DNA of 64,000 bases from an uncultured Hoeflea sp. (GTDB lineage: Bacteria > Pseudomonadota > Alphaproteobacteria > Rhizobiales > Rhizobiaceae). A program made the position numbers and the translations under genes. Of the stretch, positions 40,202 to 50,146 are shown piece after piece. The notes under the pieces are model-generated. The model saw nothing but the letters and a program-made list of their open reading frames with translations. It ran no database searches and was not told where the DNA came from. Each line of letters starts with the position of its first letter. Position 1 is the first letter of the stretch. Location of the stretch: contig NZ_CANMVK010000003.1 in the NCBI RefSeq assembly GCF_947501405.1, positions 124,001 to 188,000 of the forward strand, read 5' to 3'.

Positions 40202-40948
40202 TCAATCCGCGGCCAGGATCTGGCGGGCGCGCTCAAGGTCGGCCGGAGTATCGACACCCAGCGGAACCGAGTCAACGATGGCCACATCGATGCGCATGCC
40301 ATCTTCGAGCGCACGCAACTGTTCCAGCGACTCCCGCCGTTCCAGCGTGGATGGCGGCAGTGCGACGAACCGCTCAAGTGCGGAACGGCGCCAGGCGTAA
40401 AGGCCGATGTGGTGATAAAGCGGCCCCTCGCCATAAGGCGCTGTGGCGCGGGTGAAATATAGCGCGCGCAGCAATCCCTCGCCGGCAGGAGACCCGACCA
40501 CCTTGACGATGCCGGGATTGCTTTTTTCCGCTTCATCCGCGATCTCGACTGCGACGGTCGCAATGTCCGCGGCAGACCGAGACAGCGGAAGCACCGACCG
40601 GCGGATGGTTTCGGGTTCGATGGCGGGAATGTCGCCCTGGATGTTGAGAATGATTCCGGCCTTGCCGTCGGGATCGAGCTTTGTTGCGGCCTCGAAGACG
40701 CGGTCCGAGCCCGACTGGTGATCGTCCCTTGTCATCACCGCGGTAAAGCCCGCCGCCTCGACCGCGCGGGCGATCTCGGATGAATCAGTGGCGACCGCCA
40801 CCTGGCCGACATCGGCGAGATGAGCCTGGCGGGCAACCCGCACAACCATGGGCACGCCGCCGATATCGGCCAGCGGTTTTCCCGGCAGCCGGGCCGAGGC
40901 CATCCGGGCCGGAATGACAATGAGGGTGTGGTCGCGAGGCGACGCCAT
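40202..40948 (-). CDS. kdsB: 3-deoxy-manno-octulosonate cytidylyltransferase
   Basis: A 248-residue CMP-KDO synthetase that activates KDO for lipopolysaccharide. [20 protein letters not shown] is the CTP-binding start, followed by [23 protein letters not shown] and [12 protein letters not shown], all typical. The ATG at 40948 has CGGAG before it; the frame extends 58 codons upstream without family similarity. It forms a likely operon with pheA and is divergent from the cytochrome gene. Confidence 0.95.
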   Translation of the reverse strand: MASPRDHTLIVIPARMASARLPGKPLADIGGVPMVVRVARQAHLADVGQVAVATDSSEIARAVEAAGFTAVMTRDDHQSGSDRVFEAATKLDPDGKAGIILNIQGDIPAIEPETIRRSVLPLSRSAADIATVAVEIADEAEKSNPGIVKVVGSPAGEGLLRALYFTRATAPYGEGPLYHHIGLYAWRRSALERFVALPPSTLERRESLEQLRALEDGMRIDVAIVDSVPLGVDTPADLERARQILAAD

Positions 40949-41120
40949 GGCGGCTCCGATTTGCAGTTGTTGCGCGCAAGTGTCAAAAAGTCTCACAGGC
41001 GCGGTCACAATCGGTGTTGCAACAAACTGGCAAAAGACATAGGTTCCGCGCGATTTCAAGACTGGTCCGGCTATTGCGGGAAACTGGGCGGGAAGCCGGG
41101 CCGAAACGGAGCGACGGAAC

Positions 41121-41729
41121 ATGAACTCCTCTTATTTCAATTCGGCCGCGGGTGCGTTTCTGGGCATCGTGTTCATTCTGATGACCCTTTCCATCGTCTC
41201 AGACGGTATTTACCACCCCGCAGCGCCTGAAACTCCGGGCTTTGCCATCGAGGTTGCCGAGGGCGGTTCGGGCGCCAGCGAGCCGGCCGAAGACGCCGCG
41301 CCTGAGCTGATCGAGCCGCTGCTGGCTTCGGCCGATCCCGCCAAGGGCGAAAACGTGTTCAAGAAATGCGCGGCCTGTCACACCGATGATGCAGGCAACG
41401 CCAACAAGGTTGGCCCCGGCCTGTGGAACATCATCAACCGTCCGGTCGCCACCCATGAGGGCTTCAACTACTCCAACGCGCTTGTGGAATACTCCGAAGG
41501 CGGCACGGTCGAGTGGACCTATGAGCGGCTGAGCAATTTCCTCGAGGCGCCGAAGAAATATGTCTCCGGCACATCGATGGGCTTCGCCGGTCTCAGGAAA
41601 ATCGATGAACGCGCCAATCTTCTGGCCTATCTGCGCACAGTGGCTGATTCGCCCGCGCCGCTGCCGGCTGAAGCCGCCCCGGCAGCAGAATCCGATGAAG
41701 CACCCGCTGAAGACGCTCCGTCCGAGTAA
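41121..41729 (+). CDS. Membrane-anchored cytochrome c
   Basis: A 202-residue class I cytochrome c like rhizobial CycM (c552). Residues 9-28 form an uncleaved N-terminal anchor ([18 protein letters not shown]), then an acidic linker, the haem site CAACH (Cys83, Cys86, His87) and the axial Met in SGTSMGF. The C-terminal tail is Ala/Pro/Glu-rich. It should carry electrons between the bc1 complex and a terminal oxidase. A hairpin terminator follows. Confidence 0.92.
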   Translation: MNSSYFNSAAGAFLGIVFILMTLSIVSDGIYHPAAPETPGFAIEVAEGGSGASEPAEDAAPELIEPLLASADPAKGENVFKKCAACHTDDAGNANKVGPGLWNIINRPVATHEGFNYSNALVEYSEGGTVEWTYERLSNFLEAPKKYVSGTSMGFAGLRKIDERANLLAYLRTVADSPAPLPAEAAPAAESDEAPAEDAPSE

Positions 41730-41763
41730 GGACACGGTGACGTCACATTGGCGAGAAAACATC

Positions 41764-41792
41764 AAGCCGGGCAATCTGCCCGGCTTTTTGTT
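41764..41792 (+). terminator. Rho-independent terminator after cytochrome c gene
   Basis: AAGCCGGGCA and TGCCCGGCTT pair around ATC and are followed by TTTGTTT, 34 bases after the stop codon. Confidence 0.88.
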
Positions 41793-41938
41793 TGCGCCTC
41801 GTCACACAGGCGTAAACCCTCCTGTCGAGCCGGGCACGATTGGCCGCTCAGGCATTTTCGCGCCCGGCCCCTGCAAGCGGGCGCGAAGTGTCCTATTGTT
41901 GTAGTGTCAAGACATCTGTTGAACGAGGACCCGCGCCC

Positions 41939-43768
41939 ATGATCCACCGCTTCGCTTCCTTCATGCTGGCGCTCGCCGGGCCTATGCTGATCGCGGTGTC
42001 CCCGATTGCCGCGGAACCGCAATGGCGGCATGCCACGGTGTTGAGCGGCGAGCCGAAATATGCCGAAGGCTTCGAGCGGTTCGATTACGTCAATCCGGAT
42101 GCGCCCAAAGGCGGCACGCTTCGGCTGTCAGACGAAGGGACATTCGACAGCTTCAACCCGGTGCTGTCAAAAGGTGAGCAGGCGGCCGGGCTAACACTGG
42201 TGTTCGACACCCTGATGAAACCCACCGAGGATGAAGTATCCACATCCTACGGCCTGATCGCCGAAAGCGTCACCTTCCCCGACGATATCTCCTACGCCAC
42301 TTTCCGGCTGCGCGCGGAAGCGAGATGGGCGGATGGTGAACCGATCACGCCCGAGGACGTGGTGTTCAGTTTTGACAAGGCCAAGGAGCACAACCCCCTG
42401 CAGGCGAACTACTATGGCCATGTGGTCTCCGCCGAGAAAACCGGGGACCGTGACGTGACCTTCCGGTTTGACGAGAACAACAACCGCGAACTGCCGCAGA
42501 TACTGGGTCAGATCCAGGTCTTGCCCAAGCACTGGTGGGAAGGGACGGACAAGGAGGGCAACCAGCGCGACATCGCGCGCACGACACTGGAACCCGTGAT
42601 GGGATCCGGCCCGTACCGGATCGCCTCCTTCACGGCCGGATCGACGATACGCTACGAACTGCGGGAGGATTATTGGGGCAAGGACATCAACGTCAATGTC
42701 GGACAGCACAATTTCGGCGCGATCGAGTATGCCTTTTTTACCGACCGCAATGTGGAATTCGAAGCGTTTCGCGCCGGAGACATCGATTTCAGGCAAGAAA
42801 ACTCCGCAAGCAAATGGGCAACGGCTTACGATTTTCCAGCGGTTGAATCCGGAGACATCAAGCTCGAGGAGATTAAAAATCCTCTTCGGGCGGTCGGCAT
42901 CATGCAGGCGATGGTACCGAACATGCGCCGGGACAAGTTCAAGGACATCCGTGTTCGCAAGGCGCTCAACTACGCCTTCGATTTCGAGAATCTGAACCGC
43001 AACCTCGCTTTCAACGCTTTCGAGCGGATCGACAGCTATTTCTGGGGAACCGAACTCGCTTCTTCAGGACTGCCCGAAGGCCGGGAAAAGGAGATTCTCG
43101 AAAGCCTCGAAAACGAGATCCCGCCGGAAGTGTTCACGACGCGTTTCACCAACCCGGTCGGCGGCGACCCGCAGAAGGCCAGAGCCAATCTGCGTCAGGC
43201 GCTTACCCTGTTCCGTGAAGCCGGCTACGACCTGAAAGGCCGGCAGCTTGTCGACACCCGAACCGGCGAGCCGTTCCAGATCGAGATTCTGCTTTCAAGC
43301 CCCTCATTCGAGCGGTCCGTCCTGCCCTATATCGCCAATTTGAAAAAAATCGGCGTCGACGCCAGCATTCGCACTGTCGATGCTTCGCAGTACACCAACC
43401 GTGTGAGAAGCTTCGATTATGACATGATCTGGAGCGTCTGGGCGCAATCACTGAACCCGGGCAACGAGCAGATGAGCTATTGGGGGTCGGCCTCGGTCGA
43501 CCGGCAAGGGTCGCGCAACTACGCGGGAATTTCCGATCCTGCAATCGACGAGTTGATCCGCATGGTCATCTTCGCGCAAGATCGCGAGGAACGAACGGCC
43601 GCCGTGCAAGCCCTCGACCGGGTGCTTCTGGCCCATCATTTCGTCGTACCGCTGTTTTACAGCGACGCGGTCAAGGTGGCTTACCGCAAGACCCTCGTGC
43701 ATCCGCCGGAACTGCCCTACTACGGTCTGGGTTTTCCCGAGGTGTGGTGGAAGCGCGAAACCGAATAG
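41939..43768 (+). CDS. yejA: YejA-type oligopeptide-binding protein
   Basis: A 609-residue extracellular solute-binding protein family 5 member, the binding part of a YejABEF peptide importer. The N-terminus MIHRFASFMLALAGPMLIAV is a signal peptide with likely cleavage near AAEP. YVNPDAPKGGTLRLSDEGTF, GSGPYRIASFTAGSTIRYEL and VRKALNYAFDFENLNRNLAF are typical of YejA. The start at 41939 follows GAGGA; the frame extends to 41840 without similarity. The permease and ATPase genes follow on the same strand, 161 bases on. Confidence 0.92.
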   Translation: MIHRFASFMLALAGPMLIAVSPIAAEPQWRHATVLSGEPKYAEGFERFDYVNPDAPKGGTLRLSDEGTFDSFNPVLSKGEQAAGLTLVFDTLMKPTEDEVSTSYGLIAESVTFPDDISYATFRLRAEARWADGEPITPEDVVFSFDKAKEHNPLQANYYGHVVSAEKTGDRDVTFRFDENNNRELPQILGQIQVLPKHWWEGTDKEGNQRDIARTTLEPVMGSGPYRIASFTAGSTIRYELREDYWGKDINVNVGQHNFGAIEYAFFTDRNVEFEAFRAGDIDFRQENSASKWATAYDFPAVESGDIKLEEIKNPLRAVGIMQAMVPNMRRDKFKDIRVRKALNYAFDFENLNRNLAFNAFERIDSYFWGTELASSGLPEGREKEILESLENEIPPEVFTTRFTNPVGGDPQKARANLRQALTLFREAGYDLKGRQLVDTRTGEPFQIEILLSSPSFERSVLPYIANLKKIGVDASIRTVDASQYTNRVRSFDYDMIWSVWAQSLNPGNEQMSYWGSASVDRQGSRNYAGISDPAIDELIRMVIFAQDREERTAAVQALDRVLLAHHFVVPLFYSDAVKVAYRKTLVHPPELPYYGLGFPEVWWKRETE

Positions 43769-43929
43769 AGAGCTTTCGGTCTTGCACCCCATTCGACATT
43801 CGATTCTGTATGTGGGCAGGACGAATCAGCCGACTGCCGGTGTTGTTTCGGCTGGAGGTATGCGGAATTGAGCAGGACACCATTGAGCATTCGCGAACCA
43901 GAGGCTGTGATTGACAGGACAGGGGCCTA

Positions 43930-45033
43930 ATGGGCGCCTATATCCTTCGTCGGCTGTTGTTGATGATTCCGACGATTGTCGGGATCATGGCGATATCCTT
44001 CGCGGTGATTCAGTTCGCGCCCGGCGGACCCGTGGAGCAGGTCATCGCGCAACTCACCGGCCAGGGCGATTCGGCAAATGACCGGATCTCAGGCGGTGGA
44101 GACACCATTGGCAGCGTCCAGCAGGATTTCACCGAGGAAGTTTCCTCGCAGTATCGCGGCGCACAAGGCCTCGATCCGGAATTCATTGCCAAGCTCGAAG
44201 CGCAGTTCGGGTTCGACAAGCCGCCGCTCGAGCGGTTCCTTTTGATGATGTGGAATTATATCCGCTTCGATTTCGGAGAAAGCTATTTCCGAAGCATCGA
44301 CGTCATCGACCTGATCGCCGAAAAGCTTCCGGTCTCGATTTCGCTGGGGGTCTGGATCCTGCTTCTGTCCTACGTGATCTCGATCCCGCTGGGCATCAAG
44401 AAGGCTGTTTCCGATGGATCGCGGTTCGATGTGTGGACCTCGGGCGTGATCATTGTCGCCTACGCGGTGCCGGGCTTCCTGGTGGGGATCATGCTGATCG
44501 TGATGTTTGCCGGCGGGTCGTTTTACGACCTGTTTCCCCTGCGCGGCCTGACGTCGGACAACTTCGCCGAGCTAAGCCCCTGGGGCAAGATCGTCGATTA
44601 CTTCTGGCACCTGACGTTGCCGCTGATCGCGCTGTCGTTGTCGGCCTTCGCCACCACGACGCTTTTGACGAAGAACTCGTTCATCGATGAAATCCGCAAG
44701 CAATATGTCACCACTGCGCGCGCCAAGGGGCTGACCGAGCGGCAGGTGCTTTACCGGCACGTCTTCCGCAACGCCATGCTGATCATCATTGCCGGGTTTC
44801 CCGGCGCATTTATCTCGGCCTTTTTCACCGGATCACTGCTGATTGAGCACATCTTCTCGCTTGACGGGCTGGGGCGTCTGGGATTCGATTCGATCATCAA
44901 GCGCGACTATCCGGTGGTGTTTGCGACGTTGTTCATCTTCTCGCTGATCGGCCTCGTGGTCGGACTGATATCGGACCTTGTCTACACCTGGGTCGACCCG
45001 CGGATCGATTTCGAAAAGAGGGACGTGGGATGA
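43930..45033 (+). CDS. yejB: ABC peptide transporter permease YejB
   Basis: A 367-residue inner-membrane permease with six helices. MGAYILRRLLLMIPTIVGIM is the standard DppB-like N-terminus, and the EAA loop YVTTARAKGLTERQVLYRHV contacts the ATPase. A long periplasmic insert after helix 1 (about 35-95) is a YejB feature. It overlaps yejE by four bases. Confidence 0.93.
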   Translation: MGAYILRRLLLMIPTIVGIMAISFAVIQFAPGGPVEQVIAQLTGQGDSANDRISGGGDTIGSVQQDFTEEVSSQYRGAQGLDPEFIAKLEAQFGFDKPPLERFLLMMWNYIRFDFGESYFRSIDVIDLIAEKLPVSISLGVWILLLSYVISIPLGIKKAVSDGSRFDVWTSGVIIVAYAVPGFLVGIMLIVMFAGGSFYDLFPLRGLTSDNFAELSPWGKIVDYFWHLTLPLIALSLSAFATTTLLTKNSFIDEIRKQYVTTARAKGLTERQVLYRHVFRNAMLIIIAGFPGAFISAFFTGSLLIEHIFSLDGLGRLGFDSIIKRDYPVVFATLFIFSLIGLVVGLISDLVYTWVDPRIDFEKRDVG

Positions 45034-46181
45034 GCACCGCGACCTCTCCAAGCCGAACCGGTTTTGACGCGAACGGCCGCCCCACGGGCTGGCTATCGCC
45101 TACCAACCGCCGCCGCTGGGCGAATTTCAAGGCCAACCGGCGGGGCTACTGGTCGTTGTGGATTTTCATGATCCTTTTCATTGCCAGCCTGCTTGGGGAA
45201 TTCCTGGCCAACGACCGGCCGATCCTGGCCTCCTACAAAGGTGAGATCCTTTACCCGGTGCTGGTGGAATACCCTGAAGAAAAATTTGGTGGCTTTCTTG
45301 CGCGAACCGACTACCGGGATCCTTTCATACAGCAGGAAATCGAAGCCAATGGATGGATAATCTGGCCCCCGATCCGCTATTCCTTCACCACCACCAATTC
45401 CTATATCCCGCATTCGGCGCCGACCGCGCCGTTCTGGTTGATGGATGAGGAAATGCGCTGCTCGGCCTATCCGCTCAAGGATGAGGATCCGGGCTGCAAC
45501 TTTGGAAATCTGAACTGGCTGGGCACCGACGATCAGGCCCGTGACGTGACCGCGCGCATGATCTACGGTTTTCGGATTTCAGTGCTGTTCGGTCTGACCC
45601 TGACGATCTTCTCGGCGCTGATCGGCATCGCCGCAGGCGCGGTGCAGGGCTATTTCGGCGGCTGGACCGACCTTTTGATGCAGCGTTTTATCGAGATCTG
45701 GTCATCAATGCCGGTGCTCTACATCCTGCTGATCATCGCCGCGGTGCTGCCGCCGGGCTTCTGGATTCTGCTCGGCATCATGCTGCTGTTTTCCTGGGTG
45801 TCGTTCGTCGGCGTGGTGCGGGCTGAATTTCTGCGCGCCCGCAACTTTGAATATGTGAATGCGGCGCGGGCGCTGGGGGTGGGCAACGGCACCATCATGT
45901 TCCGGCATCTGCTGCCCAATGCGATGGTGGCGACGCTGACCTTCCTGCCGTTCATACTCTCGGGCTCGATTACCACGCTGACCTCGCTGGATTTCCTGGG
46001 TTTCGGCCTGCCGCCGGGATCGGCGTCGCTGGGCGAACTGATCGCCCAGGGCAAGCGCAATCTGGATGCGCCCTGGCTCGGGATGACCGCCTTCTTCACC
46101 ATCTCGATCATGCTGTCGCTGTTGATTTTCATCGGAGAGGCGACGCGTGACGCCTTCGATCCGCGAAAGACCTTCCGATGA
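45030..46181 (+). CDS. yejE: ABC peptide transporter permease YejE
   Basis: A 383-residue permease of the DppC/OppC type. The cytoplasmic start SPTNRRRWANFKANRRGYWS leads into helix 1; a long periplasmic segment (about 65-155) with LNWLGTDDQARDV precedes the core helices, and the EAA loop reads FEYVNAARALGVGNGTIMFR. It starts in an ATGA overlap with yejB and ends overlapping yejF by four bases. Confidence 0.93.
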   Translation: MSTATSPSRTGFDANGRPTGWLSPTNRRRWANFKANRRGYWSLWIFMILFIASLLGEFLANDRPILASYKGEILYPVLVEYPEEKFGGFLARTDYRDPFIQQEIEANGWIIWPPIRYSFTTTNSYIPHSAPTAPFWLMDEEMRCSAYPLKDEDPGCNFGNLNWLGTDDQARDVTARMIYGFRISVLFGLTLTIFSALIGIAAGAVQGYFGGWTDLLMQRFIEIWSSMPVLYILLIIAAVLPPGFWILLGIMLLFSWVSFVGVVRAEFLRARNFEYVNAARALGVGNGTIMFRHLLPNAMVATLTFLPFILSGSITTLTSLDFLGFGLPPGSASLGELIAQGKRNLDAPWLGMTAFFTISIMLSLLIFIGEATRDAFDPRKTFR

Positions 46182-47854
46182 ACCGCGCACGACCGCAGGC
46201 CTCCGCCGGAAACGGCAATGGCAATGGCAACGGACCGATTCTGTCGGTTAGTGATCTGTCGGTGGCGTTTCACCAGAGCGGCGACAGCCAGATCGCCGTC
46301 GACCGGATCTCGTTTGACATCAACCGCGGGGAAACGGTTGCGCTGGTGGGCGAATCCGGATCCGGCAAATCGGTGTCGGCCTTGTCGGTTTTGCGGCTTC
46401 TGCCCTACCCGGCGGCGAGCCATCCCTCGGGAGAAATCCGCTTCAAGGGCGAGGATTTGCTGTCAGCGTCCGACGCCCGGATCCGTGATGTGCGCGGCAA
46501 CGACATCACCATGATCTTTCAGGAACCGATGACCTCGCTCAACCCGTTGCAGACGGTGGAGCAGCAGATCTCGGAAATCCTGCACCTGCATCAGTTGATC
46601 CAGCCCGACGAAGCCCGCAAGCAAGTGCTCGACCTGCTCGATCAGGTGGGTATCCGCGACCCCGGTCAGCGCCTTGCATCCTACCCGCATCAATTGTCGG
46701 GCGGCCAGCGGCAGCGGGTGATGATCGCCATGGCGCTCGCCAACCGGCCGGAATTGCTGATCGCCGATGAGCCGACCACCGCTCTTGATGTCACAGTGCA
46801 GGCGCAGATTCTCGAATTGCTGCGGGATCTGAAAACCCGGCACGGCATGGCGATGTTGTTCATCACCCATGATCTGGGCATCGTGCGCAAATTCGCCGAC
46901 CGCGTCTGTGTGATGACAAAGGGCGAGATTGTGGAAGCCGGCCCGACGGCGGAGATTTTCGACAATCCGCAACACGCCTACACCAAACATCTGCTCGCCG
47001 CCGAGCCCAAGGGCCGGCCGCCAGCACGCGACGACCGTGCGGCGGAAGTGATGCGCGCCAGCGATATCAAGGTCTGGTTTCCGGTCAAGCGCGGGTTCCT
47101 GCGGCGCACTGTCGATCACATCAAGGCGGTCGATGGCCTGTCGCTTCAGCTGAAAGCCGGGCAGACACTCGGTGTCGTCGGAGAATCCGGCTCCGGCAAG
47201 ACAACCCTTGGTCTGGCACTGATGCGGCTGATCCGCAGCGAGGGCCAGATCCATTTTGAGGGCGAGGCACTGCATGCCCGCAGCTTCAAACAGATGAAGC
47301 CGCTTCGAAGCGCTATGCAGGTGGTGTTTCAGGATCCCTTCGGATCGTTGAGCCCGCGGATGTCGATCGCTGACATCGTCGGCGAAGGATTGGCGATTCA
47401 CGCGAAGGATCTCAGCGCCAAGGAGCGCGACCGCCAGGTTGCTGCGGCGCTGGAAGAGGTGGGGCTCGACGCTGCGACGCGCTGGCGCTATCCGCATGAA
47501 TTTTCGGGTGGCCAACGCCAGCGCATCGCGATCGCCCGGGCGATGGTGCTCAAACCACGCTTCGTGATGCTGGACGAGCCGACCTCGGCGCTCGACATGA
47601 GCGTTCAGGCGCAGGTGGTCGATCTTTTGCGTGACCTGCAGGCGAAGCACGATCTCGCCTATCTGTTCATCAGCCATGACCTCAAGGTTGTGCGGGCCCT
47701 GGCCAATGACGTGATCGTCATGCGTGCGGGCAAAGTGGTCGAGCAGGGCACGGCGGACCAGATCTTCGACCAGCCGCGCACCGCCTATACCAAAGCCCTG
47801 ATGGCCGCCGCCTTCAATCTTGAAACGGCGGCCGGCCTGGCAGTCAGCGAATAG
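46178..47854 (+). CDS. yejF: ABC peptide transporter ATPase YejF (two ATPase domains)
   Basis: A 558-residue ATPase with two complete nucleotide-binding domains. Domain 1: Walker A GESGSGKS, signature LSGGQRQRV, Walker [13 protein letters not shown]. Domain 2: Walker A GESGSGKT, signature [14 protein letters not shown], Walker [13 protein letters not shown]. It drives the YejBE permease; in relatives the system imports peptides and peptide antibiotics such as microcin C. ghrA follows after 8 bases. Confidence 0.95.
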   Translation: MNRARPQASAGNGNGNGNGPILSVSDLSVAFHQSGDSQIAVDRISFDINRGETVALVGESGSGKSVSALSVLRLLPYPAASHPSGEIRFKGEDLLSASDARIRDVRGNDITMIFQEPMTSLNPLQTVEQQISEILHLHQLIQPDEARKQVLDLLDQVGIRDPGQRLASYPHQLSGGQRQRVMIAMALANRPELLIADEPTTALDVTVQAQILELLRDLKTRHGMAMLFITHDLGIVRKFADRVCVMTKGEIVEAGPTAEIFDNPQHAYTKHLLAAEPKGRPPARDDRAAEVMRASDIKVWFPVKRGFLRRTVDHIKAVDGLSLQLKAGQTLGVVGESGSGKTTLGLALMRLIRSEGQIHFEGEALHARSFKQMKPLRSAMQVVFQDPFGSLSPRMSIADIVGEGLAIHAKDLSAKERDRQVAAALEEVGLDAATRWRYPHEFSGGQRQRIAIARAMVLKPRFVMLDEPTSALDMSVQAQVVDLLRDLQAKHDLAYLFISHDLKVVRALANDVIVMRAGKVVEQGTADQIFDQPRTAYTKALMAAAFNLETAAGLAVSE

Positions 47855-47862
47855 GAGCGATC

Positions 47863-48828
47863 ATGACGGACGCCTCCCCAAAACGGCGCATCCTGCTGGC
47901 GTTGACGGGCTGGCAGCCCGATGTCTGGCTCAAGGAGCTTGCCGTGGCAGCGCCGGACCGGCCGGTCACACTGGAGCCCGATGGAGCGGCCGATCCCAGC
48001 ATCACCTACGCCGTGGTGTGGAAGCAACGCCCGGCCTTGCTTGCCGGGCTTCCCAATCTCAAGGCGATCTTTTCGCTCGGCGCGGGCGTCGATCATGTGT
48101 TTGCCGACACCGATCTGCCGGATGTGCCGATCGTCCGTGTGGTCTCGCCCGACCTGACGGCGCGGATGAGCGAATATGTGGTTTGGCAAGTGCTCGACCA
48201 TCATCGCCTCGGCCCGCGCTACCGGGCGCAGCAGGCCGAGCGGATCTGGGAAGAAGACCGGTTCCAAAGTGCAGCCTCAGCCATCACGGTGGGCATCATG
48301 GGGCTGGGCGAACTGGGCCGCGATGCCGCCGCGAAACTCAGGGTGCTCGGATTTGAGGTTTCAGGCTGGTCGCGCCGGCCAAAGCAGGTCGAGGGCGTGG
48401 AAACATTTGCCGGAGACGAAGGCCTCGGGCCGTTCCTGGCGTCGGCCGACATCTTTGTGGTGCTGTTGCCGCTGACGTCGGACACGCGGCACATTCTCAA
48501 TCGCGATCTGTTTACGCAAATGCGCAAGCGCGGCCCGCTGGGCGCACCAGTGCTGATCAATGCGGGCCGTGGTGGTCTGCAAAACGAGACCGACATTCTC
48601 ACAGCTCTCGATGAGGGGCACTTGTCGGCGGTAACGCTGGATGTGTTCGAGCAAGAGCCGCTCGATCCCTCCAGCCGCCTGTGGACCCACCCGAAGGTGA
48701 CGATCACGCCGCATGCGGCGGCAACATCGGTGGCCTCCTCGCTGGTCAAGCCGATGGTTGCGCAGATGGACGCGCATGACCGCGGCGCGCCGCTGGTCAA
48801 TCTGGTCGACCGCAGCGCCGGTTACTGA
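47863..48828 (+). CDS. ghrA: Glyoxylate/hydroxypyruvate reductase A
   Basis: A 321-residue D-2-hydroxyacid dehydrogenase that reduces glyoxylate or hydroxypyruvate with NADPH. The Rossmann motif is GIMGLGELGRDAAAKL and the catalytic triad is Arg in NAGRGGLQNE, Glu in DVFEQEPLD and His in TPHAAATS. AGGAG lies before the ATG. It is the last gene in line with yejABEF; the functional link to peptide uptake is not obvious. Confidence 0.92.
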   Translation: MTDASPKRRILLALTGWQPDVWLKELAVAAPDRPVTLEPDGAADPSITYAVVWKQRPALLAGLPNLKAIFSLGAGVDHVFADTDLPDVPIVRVVSPDLTARMSEYVVWQVLDHHRLGPRYRAQQAERIWEEDRFQSAASAITVGIMGLGELGRDAAAKLRVLGFEVSGWSRRPKQVEGVETFAGDEGLGPFLASADIFVVLLPLTSDTRHILNRDLFTQMRKRGPLGAPVLINAGRGGLQNETDILTALDEGHLSAVTLDVFEQEPLDPSSRLWTHPKVTITPHAAATSVASSLVKPMVAQMDAHDRGAPLVNLVDRSAGY

Positions 48829-48844
48829 GGACGCGACACCCGGC

Positions 48845-49705
48845 CTATGGCCGGCGGTAGCCCGTCGGTTCTCCGTAGAGTGTAGCGATCCTGTCGATCG
48901 CCGCTTGCAATGGCTCGCGGGTGACAGACATGGTTCCGCCCGAGGCGTGCAGCAGCGTTTGCTCATCTTCCAGAAAGCCGACATGGCCTTTCCAGAACAC
49001 CAGGTCACCGCGCATCAGGCCATCCCGGGCCGGATCGATTTCTTCACCGAGATGCGCCGCCTGCTGATCGGAATCGCGCGGGGCGGATTTGCCGGTCATC
49101 GCCAGCGCCATCTGCACCAGTCCCGAGCAATCGATGCCGAAGCCTGACCGACCGCCCCACAGATAGGGCGTGTTTAAGAACAGTGCTGCGACCGAGACGG
49201 GATCGTCGTTCGCAATCTCCCCGACCGGCAACAAATGACCGGCGATCATTGCCGATCCATCGTCAAGCAGCGCATATTCGGTGCCACGCGTGAGGGCGGT
49301 GCCGGTGACTTTGACCCGGCTCGCCATCGACAGGGCGTGCTCAGGCGGAAAGCGCAAATCCGCACCGGGATAGACAAAACTGCGCGGCGCGGCGACCACA
49401 TGGGTCGCATCGTTCGGCCCATCAACCAGCACGGTCTCATCCACGTAGCCGACGTAATGGTCGGAGTCGAGCTGCACCCAGGCCCAGCCGTCCATGCGTT
49501 CGAACATGCTCAGGGTTTCGCCAAAAAGGACCTCGGTGTCGATCGAGCTATCGGCTTCCGGCCGCGGCCGGATGGCGGCCACCGGTACGTTGATCCGGGC
49601 CGGCTCGGCCTCGACATAGCGTGGCGCGAACACCTGGTCCTTGAGCCGGATGTCGGCCAGGTCCGGCCTGTAGGCGTTGAGGCGGCGGTCAAGCGGCGGC
49701 GTCAT
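48845..49705 (-). CDS. NlpC/P60-family peptidase with SH3 domains
   Basis: A 286-residue cysteine peptidase that probably cuts peptidoglycan stem peptides. Two SH3-like regions (about 40-95 and 100-155) precede the NlpC/P60 domain, where Cys lies in FGIDCSGLVQMAL and His in WKGHVGFLED. No signal peptide is visible, so action on recycled or imported muropeptides is possible; the family of dipeptidyl-peptidase VI enzymes is cytoplasmic. Its ATG overlaps the MarR gene stop by four bases. Confidence 0.88.
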   Translation of the reverse strand: MTPPLDRRLNAYRPDLADIRLKDQVFAPRYVEAEPARINVPVAAIRPRPEADSSIDTEVLFGETLSMFERMDGWAWVQLDSDHYVGYVDETVLVDGPNDATHVVAAPRSFVYPGADLRFPPEHALSMASRVKVTGTALTRGTEYALLDDGSAMIAGHLLPVGEIANDDPVSVAALFLNTPYLWGGRSGFGIDCSGLVQMALAMTGKSAPRDSDQQAAHLGEEIDPARDGLMRGDLVFWKGHVGFLEDEQTLLHASGGTMSVTREPLQAAIDRIATLYGEPTGYRRP

Positions 49706-50070
49706 GGTCGAAGGGGCTCCCCTGCAATGAGTTTCCTGCCCTCGGCGATGATGAGATCGCCCAGCTTTTCAACGAACAACGCCCCTTCCACCGTTCGTTT
49801 GATGATGACGTTGCGGCGGTCGCGGTCATCGCGGACCCGTCGCACCAGCCCCATATGGCCCATGGTGTCGAGCGCCCGGGTGATCACCGGCTTGGTGACG
49901 CCGAGCATGGCGGCAAGCCCGCGAACGGTGTGCGGCGGCGGCGCCAGATAGATGTGCAGCAGGATCGCCAATTGCCGCATCGTCAGGTCCGGACCGATAA
50001 CGCGAACATGTTCGATGGTTGCCGCATGCCACAGGCCAAGCGCCTCCGATGGCCTGAGATCCAGTGACAT
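49702..50070 (-). CDS. MarR-family transcriptional regulator
   Basis: A 122-residue winged-helix protein. MRQLAILLHIYLAPPPHTVR leads to the helix-turn-helix AAMLGVTKPVITRALDTMG and the wing RRVRDDRDRRNVIIKRT. The ATG at 50070 follows GAGGCGGG; a second ATG at 50088 is less likely. It lies between an aminopeptidase and an NlpC/P60 gene on the same strand, so it may control this peptide/muropeptide set. Confidence 0.85.
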   Translation of the reverse strand: MSLDLRPSEALGLWHAATIEHVRVIGPDLTMRQLAILLHIYLAPPPHTVRGLAAMLGVTKPVITRALDTMGHMGLVRRVRDDRDRRNVIIKRTVEGALFVEKLGDLIIAEGRKLIAGEPLRP

Positions 50071-50146
50071 ACAACCCGCCTCGTTCATTTCGGAACCGAA
50101 TTATCTTGAACGAAACCTGATCACGGCGCAAGGCGGTTGGCCAGTG